NCBI GenBank assembly: GCA_004557735.1
Contig: SFFV01000013.1
Location: forward strand, 1 to 51,384
Length of the DNA: 51,384 bases
Source of the DNA: Clostridiales bacterium
Lineage (GTDB): Bacteria > Bacillota > Clostridia > Oscillospirales > Oscillospiraceae
Direction of reading: 5' to 3'
The position numbers and the translations under genes were made by a program. Position 1 is the stretch's first letter; every line of letters starts with the position of its first letter. The notes below the pieces were generated by a model. It searched no databases. It was not told the DNA's origin and was given only the letters and a program-made list of their open reading frames with translations. Shown piece by piece: positions 1 to 7,129 of this stretch.

Positions 1-260
1 AAGCACTTAGAGGCGGCTCTGGAAGACGTCTCTATTGCCGGTTGACTTCATTCAGCCAGAGCCTGCAAACGAATTTGCGCATAACTCTTGACGGCACCCG
101 AGCATTTTATGCTATGCCAAAGCATGGAAAAAACCAATATACGCCATTTTCCCGCCCCTTCGGGGCAGCAAAAAACAATGCGCAAAAACTTCATGCGGAG
201 TCTTCACGTTTGCGGTGAAGGAGCCGGACGCCATTCGAACGGTAAATTTTCCAGAACATA
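1..260. other. Intergenic stretch with no gene seen
   Basis: I see no credible coding frame, RNA gene or strong promoter in the first 260 bases on either strand. A short GC hairpin (GCCCC-TTC-GGGGC, 154-166) is present but no T-run follows it in either direction, so I do not call it a terminator. The stretch may be the downstream flank of whatever lies left of the window. Confidence 0.5.
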
Positions 261-298
261 TTGACAAACATCTATATATATCCTATCCTATATATAGA
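261..298 (+). promoter_or_regulatory. Promoter and palindromic operator of the ars operon
   Basis: A -35 box TTGACA (261-266) and a -10-like TATCCT (284-289) are separated by 17 bases. A perfect 10-base inverted repeat, TCTATATATA (271-280) and TATATATAGA (289-298) with an 8-base spacer, covers the spacer and the -10 region. ArsR/SmtB repressors typically bind AT-rich inverted repeats at their own promoters, so this is the likely autoregulatory operator of the next gene. Confidence 0.75.
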
Positions 299-322
299 CA
301 ATTATCAATGTGAGGTGCTTCT

Positions 323-631
323 ATGAACGCCATGGATGTGGCTTTGATTTGCAGGGCTTTGGGAGACGCAAACCGCTTGGAAATCGTGAGGCTGCTGTCA
401 GACGGTGAAAAGTGCGGCTGCAAACTGCTGGAACTGTTTGAAATCGCCCAGCCGACCCTTTCCCACCACATGAAAATTCTGGTGGAGTGCGGGCTGGTGA
501 ACGCCCGCAAGGAGGGCAAGTGGCAGCACTACTCCCTGAACTGCGAAACACTGACCCGGTTCAGGGAATTCATCGACGGACTGGCCTGCTGCGGCTGTGA
601 CCCGAATGCCGAGGGAGGGAGCTGTTCCTGA
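323..631 (+). CDS. ArsR/SmtB-family metalloregulatory repressor
   Basis: A 102-residue winged-helix repressor of usual ArsR length. An N-terminal helix (ALGDANRLEIVRLL, about residues 12-25) is followed by a Cys-x-Cys pair (KCGC, about residues 32-35) at the position where ArsR proteins bind As(III) or Sb(III) in the ELCVC-type motif. The recognition helix reads QPTLSHHMKIL. More Cys residues near the C-terminus (ACCGC, SCS) may also bind metalloid. It presumably represses its own operon through the palindrome at 271-298 and releases it on binding arsenite or a related thiophilic ion. A GAGGTG ribosome site precedes the ATG. Its TGA overlaps the ATG of the permease gene (TGATG), implying translational coupling. 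The exact inducer is inferred from context. Confidence 0.85.
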   Translation: MNAMDVALICRALGDANRLEIVRLLSDGEKCGCKLLELFEIAQPTLSHHMKILVECGLVNARKEGKWQHYSLNCETLTRFREFIDGLACCGCDPNAEGGSCS

Positions 632-1626
632 TGGGCAAGTTCATCACAGATCAGATTCTCGGCATGAAGTGGCTGAATGCCCTGATCGGCAATCTGCTCC
701 GTGCCTTGGAAGTGGACACGGCGAGCCGCATCGGCGGGAGCCTCCAGTTTTTCCTCTATGATGTCATCAAGATTACCGTTTTGCTTTGTGTACTGATTTA
801 TCTGATCTCTTATATTCAGAGCTATTTCCCGCCGGAGCGGAGCAGGGAGATCATGGGACATTTTCACGGTATCCGGGCAAACTGCATCGCCGCCCTGCTC
901 GGTACGGTGACGCCATTCTGCTCCTGCTCGTCCATTCCGCTGTTCATCGGCTTTACCAGTGCCGGATTGCCGCTGGGCGTGACCTTCTCGTTTCTGATTT
1001 CCTCCCCTATGGTGGACCTGGGAAGTCTCGTCCTTCTGATGAGCATTTTCGGGGCTAAGGTCGCGGTTCTCTATGTGCTGCTGGGGCTTGTGATCGCCGT
1101 GGCAGGCGGTACGCTGATCGAAAAGCTGCCCATGGAAAATCAGGTGGAGGAGTTTATCCGCAAGGCGTCTGCCGTGGATATCGTCTCCCCGGCACTGACG
1201 CAGAAGGAGCGGTTGGAATACGCCCGGGATCAGGTAACGGAAACCTTCAAAAAGGTATTTCCGTACATTCTCATCGGCGTGGGCATCGGAGCGGTCATTC
1301 ACAACTGGATCCCCAAAAGCTGGGTCATGGCCGTTCTTGGCAGTAATAACCCCTTCGGCGTGATTCTGGCAACCGTCATCGGCATTCCGATGTATGCCGA
1401 CATTTTCGGCACCATTCCCATTGCGGAGGCATTGCTCGGCAAGGGCGCGCAGCTCGGCACGGTGCTTGCCTTTATGATGGGCGTCACGACGCTGTCCCTG
1501 CCGTCGATGATCCTGCTGCGCAAGGCGATCAAGCCAAAGCTGCTGGGTGTTTACATCGCTGTCTGCGCTGCGGGCATTATTGTTGTAGGCTGCTTATTCA
1601 ACCTGTTTCAGGGGTTTATCTTGTAA
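631..1626 (+). CDS. arsP: ArsP-type permease (organoarsenical or metalloid efflux)
   Basis: A 331-residue polytopic membrane protein of the ArsP_1/DUF318 permease family, with about eight hydrophobic segments. The family signature TPFCSCSS (about residues 94-101) lies in an early membrane segment; Cys residues there are implicated in substrate binding in characterised ArsP proteins, which export trivalent organoarsenicals. A charged cytoplasmic loop (about residues 175-205) separates two membrane halves, and SSPMVDLG and GIPMYADIFG are the repeat-like motifs in each half. The gene starts inside the stop codon of the repressor gene. Its neighbours (ArsR regulator, thioredoxin-like protein, arsC remnant) support arsenic resistance. 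Members of this family in other contexts have been linked to other metals, so substrate identity is inference. Confidence 0.8.
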   Translation: MGKFITDQILGMKWLNALIGNLLRALEVDTASRIGGSLQFFLYDVIKITVLLCVLIYLISYIQSYFPPERSREIMGHFHGIRANCIAALLGTVTPFCSCSSIPLFIGFTSAGLPLGVTFSFLISSPMVDLGSLVLLMSIFGAKVAVLYVLLGLVIAVAGGTLIEKLPMENQVEEFIRKASAVDIVSPALTQKERLEYARDQVTETFKKVFPYILIGVGIGAVIHNWIPKSWVMAVLGSNNPFGVILATVIGIPMYADIFGTIPIAEALLGKGAQLGTVLAFMMGVTTLSLPSMILLRKAIKPKLLGVYIAVCAAGIIVVGCLFNLFQGFIL

Positions 1627-1642
1627 TTTGGAGGGTATCAGA

Positions 1643-1996
1643 ATGTCAATTTTCGGATTTGGAAGGAAAAAAGAAGAAAAGAAACAGCCTTGCTGCTGTG
1701 GCGGGAACTGCACACCGGAAGCCATGCAGGCGGCAGAGGCCGAGAAGAAGGGATCCGGCGTCAAAATTCTCGGCGGCGGCTGCGCCAAGTGCAACGCACT
1801 GGAAGCGGCGACCGTGGAAGCGCTGCGGGAGCTTGGGATGAACACAGCCGTCGACCATGTGCGGGACTTTGAAAAGATCGCCGCCTACGGCGTGATGACT
1901 ACGCCTGCACTGGTAGTGGACGGGCAGGTGGTGTCTTACGGCAAGGCGCTGAAAAAAGAGGAAGTCATTGCGATCTTGAAGAAGGTAAGAGCATGA
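1643..1996 (+). CDS. Small thioredoxin-like redox protein of the ars operon
   Basis: About 117 residues. The ATG at 1643 is chosen because GGAGGG lies just upstream; a TTG at 1628 would put that ribosome site inside the gene. An N-terminal basic stretch and a Cys cluster (CCCGGNC, residues 17-23) precede a thioredoxin-like domain with a GGGCAKC active site (Cys47-x2-Cys50) and the cis-Pro segment MTTPALVVDG. This matches the 'thioredoxin family / redox-active disulfide protein 2' group often found next to ArsP-type permeases. A plausible role is reducing arsenicals or the permease, or handing metalloid over through the Cys cluster. That role is inferred, not established. The stop overlaps the next start (ATGA). 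Confidence 0.75.
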   Translation: MSIFGFGRKKEEKKQPCCCGGNCTPEAMQAAEAEKKGSGVKILGGGCAKCNALEAATVEALRELGMNTAVDHVRDFEKIAAYGVMTTPALVVDGQVVSYGKALKKEEVIAILKKVRA

Positions 1997-2367
1997 ACGA
2001 GCGTGGCGCATCCACCGTTGGGTTTTCCCCTGTATCGGACCGTATGGGCCATACTTCCGGCATGACGAAGCCAAAGGTTGCGTTTATCTGCATTCACAAC
2101 TCCTGCCGCAGCCAGATTGCGGAGGCGCTGGGAAAGCTCCTGTCAGGCGATGTGTATGAAAGCTACTCCGCCGGTACGGAAACCAGACCGCAGATCGATC
2201 CGGATGCTGTCCGGCACATGAAAACGCTTTATGGTCTCGATATGGAGCAGACACAGTATTCCAAGCTGATTTCGGGCAAACATAAGACTGTGAAGCCGGC
2301 CGGCTTCACAGTCTTTTTCCATGCGCAGCCAACTTTCTCTTGCAGTTTTCGGGATATCCTTATATAA
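1993..2367 (+). pseudogene. arsC: Truncated arsenate reductase (LMW-phosphatase type)
   Basis: The N-terminal half of a thioredoxin-coupled ArsC. The P-loop reads CIHNSCRS (catalytic Cys-x5-Arg), followed by AEALGKLL and the conserved YSAGTET and GLDMEQTQYSK segments. Family resemblance stops around LISG, near base 2278. The remaining frame (KHKTVKPAGFTVFF and on) is translated from a perfect hairpin, so roughly half of the usual ~135 residues is missing. Known ArsC enzymes need two further Cys residues (Cys82 and Cys89 in Bacillus numbering) in that missing half, so this copy should be inactive. The frame opens at 1993, overlapping the upstream stop. The likely original start is the ATG at 2062 (MTKPKVAF), or the ATG at 1993 with an extra 23 residues. 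Confidence 0.8.
2284..2318 (+). terminator. Rho-independent terminator at the arsC break point
   Basis: A perfect 16-base inverted repeat (AAGACTGTGAAGCCGG, 2284-2299, with its complement at 2300-2315) is followed by TTTTT. It sits exactly where arsC homology is lost, so it may be the old terminator of another gene that the ars segment was joined to. Confidence 0.85.
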
Positions 2368-2393
2368 TTGTTTTGTGGTATAACCACAAAACA
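2340..2393 (+). promoter_or_regulatory. Promoter plus palindromic operator candidate
   Basis: TTGCAG (2340-2345) and TATAAT (2363-2368) are 17 bases apart. Immediately downstream, over the expected transcription start, is an 11-base inverted repeat TGTTTTGTGGT (2369-2379) and ACCACAAAACA (2383-2393) with an ATA centre. The geometry suits a repressor that blocks initiation, or an early mRNA hairpin. No dedicated regulator lies next to it. Confidence 0.7.
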
Positions 2394-2412
2394 TTTGTGA
2401 GAGGGGTATTCA

Positions 2413-3957
2413 ATGGCAAAGACAAAATACGACGTTATCATTGTCGGCGCCGGTAACGGCGGGCTAAGCGCGGCAGCATACCTCGCAAAGGAAGGCAAGA
2501 AGGTCCTCGTGCTGGAAAAGCATAATCTCCCCGGTGGCTGTGCCACATCGTTCCGCAGAGGACGCTTCGAGTTTGAAGCAACACTCCATGAAATGTGTCA
2601 GATGGGCAAGGGGGAGCATCAGGGTGCGGTGCGCACGCTGCTCGACGGTTACGGGCTGAATGTGGACTGGGTCTCCGCGGAGGAAGCCTTCCGCTCCATC
2701 AGCACCGATCCGGACAACGGCTTTGATGTGACCATGCCCGTGGGCGTACAGGCGTTCATCGACGAGATGGAACGCGCCGTGCCCGGATCGCGCGAGAGCA
2801 TCACAACGGTGCTGGAGCTTGGGCGAATGCTCACCGACGGCGTCGCTTGGCTCGCCGCACACCATAACGAGCCGTCTCCTCCCGCCAAGGTGGAGATGCT
2901 GCTCAAATACCACGATCTCATGAAGGTCGTCCCGATGACAACAGACGACATGCTCCGGCGCATCGGCGTACCGGATAAGGCGCGCGAGATTTTCGAGTCC
3001 TACTGGGACTATGTCGGCGTAGACTCCACGAAGATGAGCTTTGCCGTTTATGCCTTCATGACCTATACATACCTCACACAGAAGCCGTGGATGGCACGTC
3101 ATCGCAGTCACGAGATTTCCCTTGCCTTCGACAAGCGCATCCGCGAAATGGGCGGAGAAATCTGGTACAACACGGAAGTAAAGAGGATCGACGTGAAAGA
3201 CGGCGCGGTGCATGGCGTTGAGCTCGCGGACGGCACATATATCCCCTGCGGGCGCGTGATCTCCAACCTGATGCCGCATGTGGTGTTCGACCGCATGGTC
3301 GAAAAAGCAGAGGTGCCGGAGCGTGAGCGGAAGCTGATGAACGCCCGCAAGCTTGCACAGAGCGCGTTCACCGTTTATCTCGGTCTCGACATTCCCTATG
3401 ACCAGCTCGGCTTCAAGGCATACGACACATTCGTTCGCTCTACGGGCGATACGCTCGCGCAGTATGAAAATGCCGCAACGATCGATACGCACAAGGATTA
3501 CTGCGTCACCATCATCAGCGAGGCGATTCCCGACTGTTCGCCCGAGGGCACCTGCATGGTGCAGTTTGCAAAGTTCTATACCGAGGACGCCTTCGCCGAT
3601 GTGAGCGCGGAGGATTATTTCAAGGTCAAGGATGCCATTGCCGAGGAATGCATCACGCACTTTGAAAAGGTCGCCGGCATCGATCTTCGCAGCCACATTG
3701 AGGAGATCGTTGTCGCCTCGCCGGTCACATGGGCGCGCTATCTCGGCACGCCGCAGGGCGACGTATACGGCTACGCATGCGGCACATGGGACGGCATGTT
3801 CCCGCGTGTGCAGAGCGGTCATAAGCTCGACTATACCATCCGGGGTCTTCGTTTCTGCGGCGGGCACGGAACGCAGATGGACGGCTACTCACAAGCCTAT
3901 CTCTCCGGCGCGGAGCAGGCTCGCTATACGCTTCTTGATATGAAGGAGGGCAAGTAA
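2413..3957 (+). CDS. CrtI-like FAD-dependent oxidoreductase
   Basis: A 514-residue flavoprotein of the phytoene-desaturase / carotenoid-isomerase-like superfamily. The N-terminal FAD Rossmann motif (VGAGNGG, about residues 11-17) continues into LEKHNLPGGCATSF, typical of CrtI-like proteins. A C-terminal FAD-binding segment (GLRFCGGHGTQMDGY, near residues 475-490) closes the fold. There is no signal peptide and no carotenoid gene nearby, so a pigment role is unlikely. Proteins of this fold also reduce, saturate or isomerise double bonds. The next gene, one base away, encodes an FNR/2Fe-2S electron carrier, which suggests this enzyme receives or donates electrons through it. A GAGAGGGG ribosome site precedes the ATG. 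The substrate is unknown; a link to the reductive cluster at 10.9-22 kb is an inference. Confidence 0.75.
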   Translation: MAKTKYDVIIVGAGNGGLSAAAYLAKEGKKVLVLEKHNLPGGCATSFRRGRFEFEATLHEMCQMGKGEHQGAVRTLLDGYGLNVDWVSAEEAFRSISTDPDNGFDVTMPVGVQAFIDEMERAVPGSRESITTVLELGRMLTDGVAWLAAHHNEPSPPAKVEMLLKYHDLMKVVPMTTDDMLRRIGVPDKAREIFESYWDYVGVDSTKMSFAVYAFMTYTYLTQKPWMARHRSHEISLAFDKRIREMGGEIWYNTEVKRIDVKDGAVHGVELADGTYIPCGRVISNLMPHVVFDRMVEKAEVPERERKLMNARKLAQSAFTVYLGLDIPYDQLGFKAYDTFVRSTGDTLAQYENAATIDTHKDYCVTIISEAIPDCSPEGTCMVQFAKFYTEDAFADVSAEDYFKVKDAIAEECITHFEKVAGIDLRSHIEEIVVASPVTWARYLGTPQGDVYGYACGTWDGMFPRVQSGHKLDYTIRGLRFCGGHGTQMDGYSQAYLSGAEQARYTLLDMKEGK

Positions 3958-3958
3958 G

Positions 3959-5173
3959 ATGGCAAAGTATAACTACGATAAATCTGCTCTCAGGGGGCTG
4001 GGCGTCAGCGCGTTTCTCGGCGAGGTCAAGCTGCGTGAGCAGCACATTGCCGCCGCGTCCGATGAGATGCCGCAGTCGATCTTCAATGCAAATGTCCTGG
4101 CAAAGAAGCTGCACCCGGCGAAACAGTTCGTCAAGGTCGCGCGGGTTATCGATCACGGCGACGCGAAGAGCTTCGTGCTCGTGCCCGATCCGGCGCGCGG
4201 CACGGAAGAGATGGCGTATTTCCGCGCGGGTCAGTACACATCCGTAGAGCTTTCTCTCGGCAGCGCCACGCTCTGGAAGCCGTATTCCATCTGCTCCGGC
4301 CCCGTCGATGCGCTCAAGGGAACTTATACGATCACCGTTCGCCGTTCCAACGGCGGATATGCTTCCGAGTACATTCTGAATAACTGGACGGAAGGCACCG
4401 AGGCCGTGATCTCCGGCCCGCAGGGCGATTTCTATTATCAGCGTCTGCGGGACGCCAAGCGCGTCGTCGCCATGGCGGGCGGCAGCGGCATCACGCCGTT
4501 CCACTCCATGGCATGCGCCATCGCCGACGGCATCGAGGACTTTGACCTCACCATTCTGTATGGCAACCGCACGCGTGAATCCATTCTGCTGCGCGAAGAA
4601 CTCGACGCTGTCGCGGCGCGCTCAAACGGCAGGGTAAAGATCGTCCACGTGCTTTCCGACGAGGAAACCGAGGGCTATGAGCACGGTTTCATCACCGCAG
4701 AGTTAATAAAGAAATACGCCGGGGACGGCGACTACTCGCTCTTCCTCTGCGGCCCGAAGGCGATGTACGCCTTTGCCGACGCGCAGATCGCCGCGCTTGG
4801 TCTCCCCCGCCGCCGCGCACGCAAGGAGCTTTACGGCGATTACGGCGATCCTGCGCGCAGCGCCGCCTACCCCGCCGCCTCTGCCGAGAAAACCTATACC
4901 GTCACCGTCAGCATTCGCGGCGAAACACAGACCGTTTCCTGCCGCGCCGACCAGACGCTTCTCTCCGCCATGGAGCAGGCCGGTATCAAAGCCCCGTCCC
5001 GCTGCCGCAGCGGCGAATGCGGCTGGTGCCATTCCCTGCTTCTCTCCGGTGAGGTGTTTATCCCCGCCGAGGCGGACGGCCGCCGCGAAGCGGATAAAAC
5101 GTTCGGCTGGATCCATCCCTGCTGCACTTACCCGCTCAGCAACGTGGCGCTCGACGTTCCGACGCTTCTCTAA
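3959..5173 (+). CDS. FNR-type reductase fused to a C-terminal 2Fe-2S ferredoxin domain
   Basis: A 404-residue electron-transfer protein. After about 55 unassigned residues comes an FNR module: the flavin-binding KPYSICSGP (about 107-115), the NAD(P)-binding GGSGITPF (174-181) and LCGPKAMY (263-270). A plant-type 2Fe-2S domain follows, with Cys349-x4-Cys354-x2-Cys357 and a late Cys at 388 or 389. The layout resembles oxygenase-reductase or CDP-6-deoxy-glucose-reductase type proteins that pass electrons from NAD(P)H through flavin to 2Fe-2S. The ATG follows the CrtI-like stop by one base, so the two are co-translated and probably partners. The first ~50 residues, with no clear domain, could be a docking segment. 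The electron acceptor beyond the CrtI-like protein is not shown by the sequence. Confidence 0.8.
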   Translation: MAKYNYDKSALRGLGVSAFLGEVKLREQHIAAASDEMPQSIFNANVLAKKLHPAKQFVKVARVIDHGDAKSFVLVPDPARGTEEMAYFRAGQYTSVELSLGSATLWKPYSICSGPVDALKGTYTITVRRSNGGYASEYILNNWTEGTEAVISGPQGDFYYQRLRDAKRVVAMAGGSGITPFHSMACAIADGIEDFDLTILYGNRTRESILLREELDAVAARSNGRVKIVHVLSDEETEGYEHGFITAELIKKYAGDGDYSLFLCGPKAMYAFADAQIAALGLPRRRARKELYGDYGDPARSAAYPAASAEKTYTVTVSIRGETQTVSCRADQTLLSAMEQAGIKAPSRCRSGECGWCHSLLLSGEVFIPAEADGRREADKTFGWIHPCCTYPLSNVALDVPTLL

Positions 5174-5220
5174 AGCGCATTCCTGCGGAGAATCGCTTTT
5201 CCCCGTCTGCTGCGGCAGCT

Positions 5221-5254
5221 GCCGCGTTTCTTCTTTGAAACGCGGCGGTTTTTT
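5221..5254 (+). terminator. Rho-independent terminator
   Basis: GCCGCGTTTC (5221-5230) pairs perfectly with GAAACGCGGC (5237-5246) across a six-base loop, and a T-rich tract follows from 5249. It ends the CrtI-like/FNR operon. Confidence 0.9.
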
Positions 5255-5463
5255 ATTTTTTTCTGGCATTTTTTCTTTAATTCTGCTATAAGTATAAATA
5301 ATTGGATGTAAATCAAAAACGGAGCGCCGTTATGAGTGGTTGGGGAGCTTTCTGCCGTACAGGGCGCCATTTGGGACGAAAGGTTTTCGTATCGTTATCT
5401 TCCGCCGTCCCCTGCCGCGATATCGCGCAAAAGCTCTGATATTCCTATACTTGGGAGGCACTT

Positions 5464-7068
5464 ATGACATATCTTCTGAAAAACGGCAAGATCTACGACG
5501 GGACAGGCGCTGCCCCGTTCCTCGGCGACATTCTCGTCCGCGGCGACCGCATTGAAAAGATCGGCGCGAAGCTCTCCTGCGACGGGGCGCAGGTGATCGA
5601 TCTCCGGGGCCTTTCCGTGTCCTCCGGATTTATGGATGCTCACTCCCACAATGACTGGTTTGCCATCCGTAAAGACCCCCGGCCGTTTTTTGAGCCGTTC
5701 ATCCGGCAGGGCATCACCTCATTCATTACCGGCAACTGCGGCCTTTCCGCCACAGGTTTTGCGCCGGACACGCCGCATCTCGACAAGATCGGCGGCGGTC
5801 TTTTCGGCTACGGCGGCGAAGAGACCGGCGTTTATCCGTCAGCGGGCGCGCTGCTCGATGCCGTGGACAGGCACTCACCCTGCAACATTGCGGTTCTTGC
5901 CGGTCACTGTTCCGCGCGCGCCGGTATCACGGGCTTCAACGGGCGCGCTCTGACGCCGGATGAGGAGGAGCAGATGCTCGGCGTTATGGAGCAGAGCCTG
6001 AAGGAGGGCGCCTGCGGCGTATCGCTCGGGCTGATGTACGAGCCGGGGCTTTATGTTTCGATCGACGAGCTTAAAAAGGTCGCGCGTCTCGCCGAGCGGT
6101 ATGACCGGCCGATGACCGTGCATCCGAGAGCATGCAGCGCCGTATCGATGACCTATCCCCTGCTCGGACGGCCGCACCTTCTCCGTGCGCTGGACGAGTT
6201 GGCAGAGATCGCCCGCGGCACACACATGAAGCTCCAGTACTCCCACGCGATCTTTGTAGGCCGCCGTTCGTTCCGCTGCAAGGACGAGCTCAAGGAGATC
6301 ATATACCGGATGCGGGAAAACGGCGTGGACGCACAGTTCGATATATACAGCGAGCTGCTCGGCGTATCCGTTATCACAGTCGTCATGCCGACGTGGTATC
6401 AGGCGCTCAGCGCCGGGGAAAAGCGCCGCCCCGTGAACAAGCTCCGCTTCTCCCTGCTTGCCAAAGCGAGCATCGCGCTTCTCGGCTTCGGCTGGGACGA
6501 TATCACCATCGCCTACGTCGGTGAGGGAAACGAGCGATACGAGGGCAAGACGGTTGCGCAGATTGCGAAAGAAATGGGAAAATCCGACATTGACGCCTAT
6601 CTTGATCTCTGTGAGATGAGCGATTTCAAGGGGCGCGTCAACATGGGCCCGTACAGCACGCCGGAGATCGTCAGCGACCTATCCCGCGATGCCCTGTGTC
6701 TCTATATGACCGACGCCTGGGTCGAACCGCACGGCGTGCAGAATCCCGCCATTTACGACTGCTTCCCCAAGTTTCTCAAATTCTCTCTGAACGGCACCGG
6801 CGATACCATGCCGGGAACGATCCGAAAAATGACCGGCGCCGTTGCCGACCGCTTCTCGATCCCGGAGCGCGGATACGTCCGCGAGGGCTGTTTCGCCGAT
6901 CTCACGGTATTCAACGAGGACAAGCTCCGGTCCGGAGAAGAGGATCACGGCCACTCCTTCGGGATAGAAAAGGTGTTTATCAACGGCGAACTGATTCTCG
7001 ACGGCGACACGCTCAATACCGACGCCATGCGCACGAGCGGCCGCGCCATGCGCGCGGTAAACCGCTGA
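5464..7068 (+). CDS. N-acyl-D-amino-acid deacylase-like amidohydrolase
   Basis: A 534-residue metal-dependent amidohydrolase of the D-aminoacylase branch. It opens with the small beta-sandwich domain (LLKNGKIYDGTG). Metal-ligand motifs follow in the family order: DAHSHND (His60, His62), GNCG (bridging Cys92), the MTVHPRA His (His220) and the QYSHA His (His261). A late acidic residue (YMTDAWVEPHG) is the expected catalytic Asp. Known relatives cleave N-acyl-D-amino acids, releasing a carboxylate and a D-amino acid. The gene has its own GGGAGG ribosome site and lies behind a terminator, so it is a single-gene unit facing a symporter gene. It may release an acyl or amino-acid substrate for the neighbouring transport and catabolic genes, but the true substrate is unknown. 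Confidence 0.8.
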   Translation: MTYLLKNGKIYDGTGAAPFLGDILVRGDRIEKIGAKLSCDGAQVIDLRGLSVSSGFMDAHSHNDWFAIRKDPRPFFEPFIRQGITSFITGNCGLSATGFAPDTPHLDKIGGGLFGYGGEETGVYPSAGALLDAVDRHSPCNIAVLAGHCSARAGITGFNGRALTPDEEEQMLGVMEQSLKEGACGVSLGLMYEPGLYVSIDELKKVARLAERYDRPMTVHPRACSAVSMTYPLLGRPHLLRALDELAEIARGTHMKLQYSHAIFVGRRSFRCKDELKEIIYRMRENGVDAQFDIYSELLGVSVITVVMPTWYQALSAGEKRRPVNKLRFSLLAKASIALLGFGWDDITIAYVGEGNERYEGKTVAQIAKEMGKSDIDAYLDLCEMSDFKGRVNMGPYSTPEIVSDLSRDALCLYMTDAWVEPHGVQNPAIYDCFPKFLKFSLNGTGDTMPGTIRKMTGAVADRFSIPERGYVREGCFADLTVFNEDKLRSGEEDHGHSFGIEKVFINGELILDGDTLNTDAMRTSGRAMRAVNR

Positions 7069-7085
7069 ACGCCGTATACGGAAAG

Positions 7086-7119
7086 GCCCCGGACGATCGG
7101 TGGATCGTCCGGGGCTTTT
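7086..7119 (+). terminator. Strong hairpin terminator between convergent genes
   Basis: A perfect 13-base stem, GCCCCGGACGATC (7086-7098) with GATCGTCCGGGGC (7103-7115), has a four-base loop and is followed by TTTT. It terminates the amidohydrolase and may also serve the convergent symporter gene, though the T-run on that side is weaker. Confidence 0.85.
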
Positions 7120-7129
7120 CCCGTGCCGT

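Noticed and set aside
2464..3867. A 467-codon minus-strand open frame opposite the CrtI-like gene
   Set aside because: It mirrors a real gene in GC-rich sequence. It is rich in His, Arg and Cys, has no ribosome site and matches no family, so it is a shadow frame.
2413..3957. Carotenoid biosynthesis gene (phytoene desaturase)
   Set aside because: No crtB, crtM or other isoprenoid gene is nearby, and the partner is an FNR/2Fe-2S protein, so only the fold is called.
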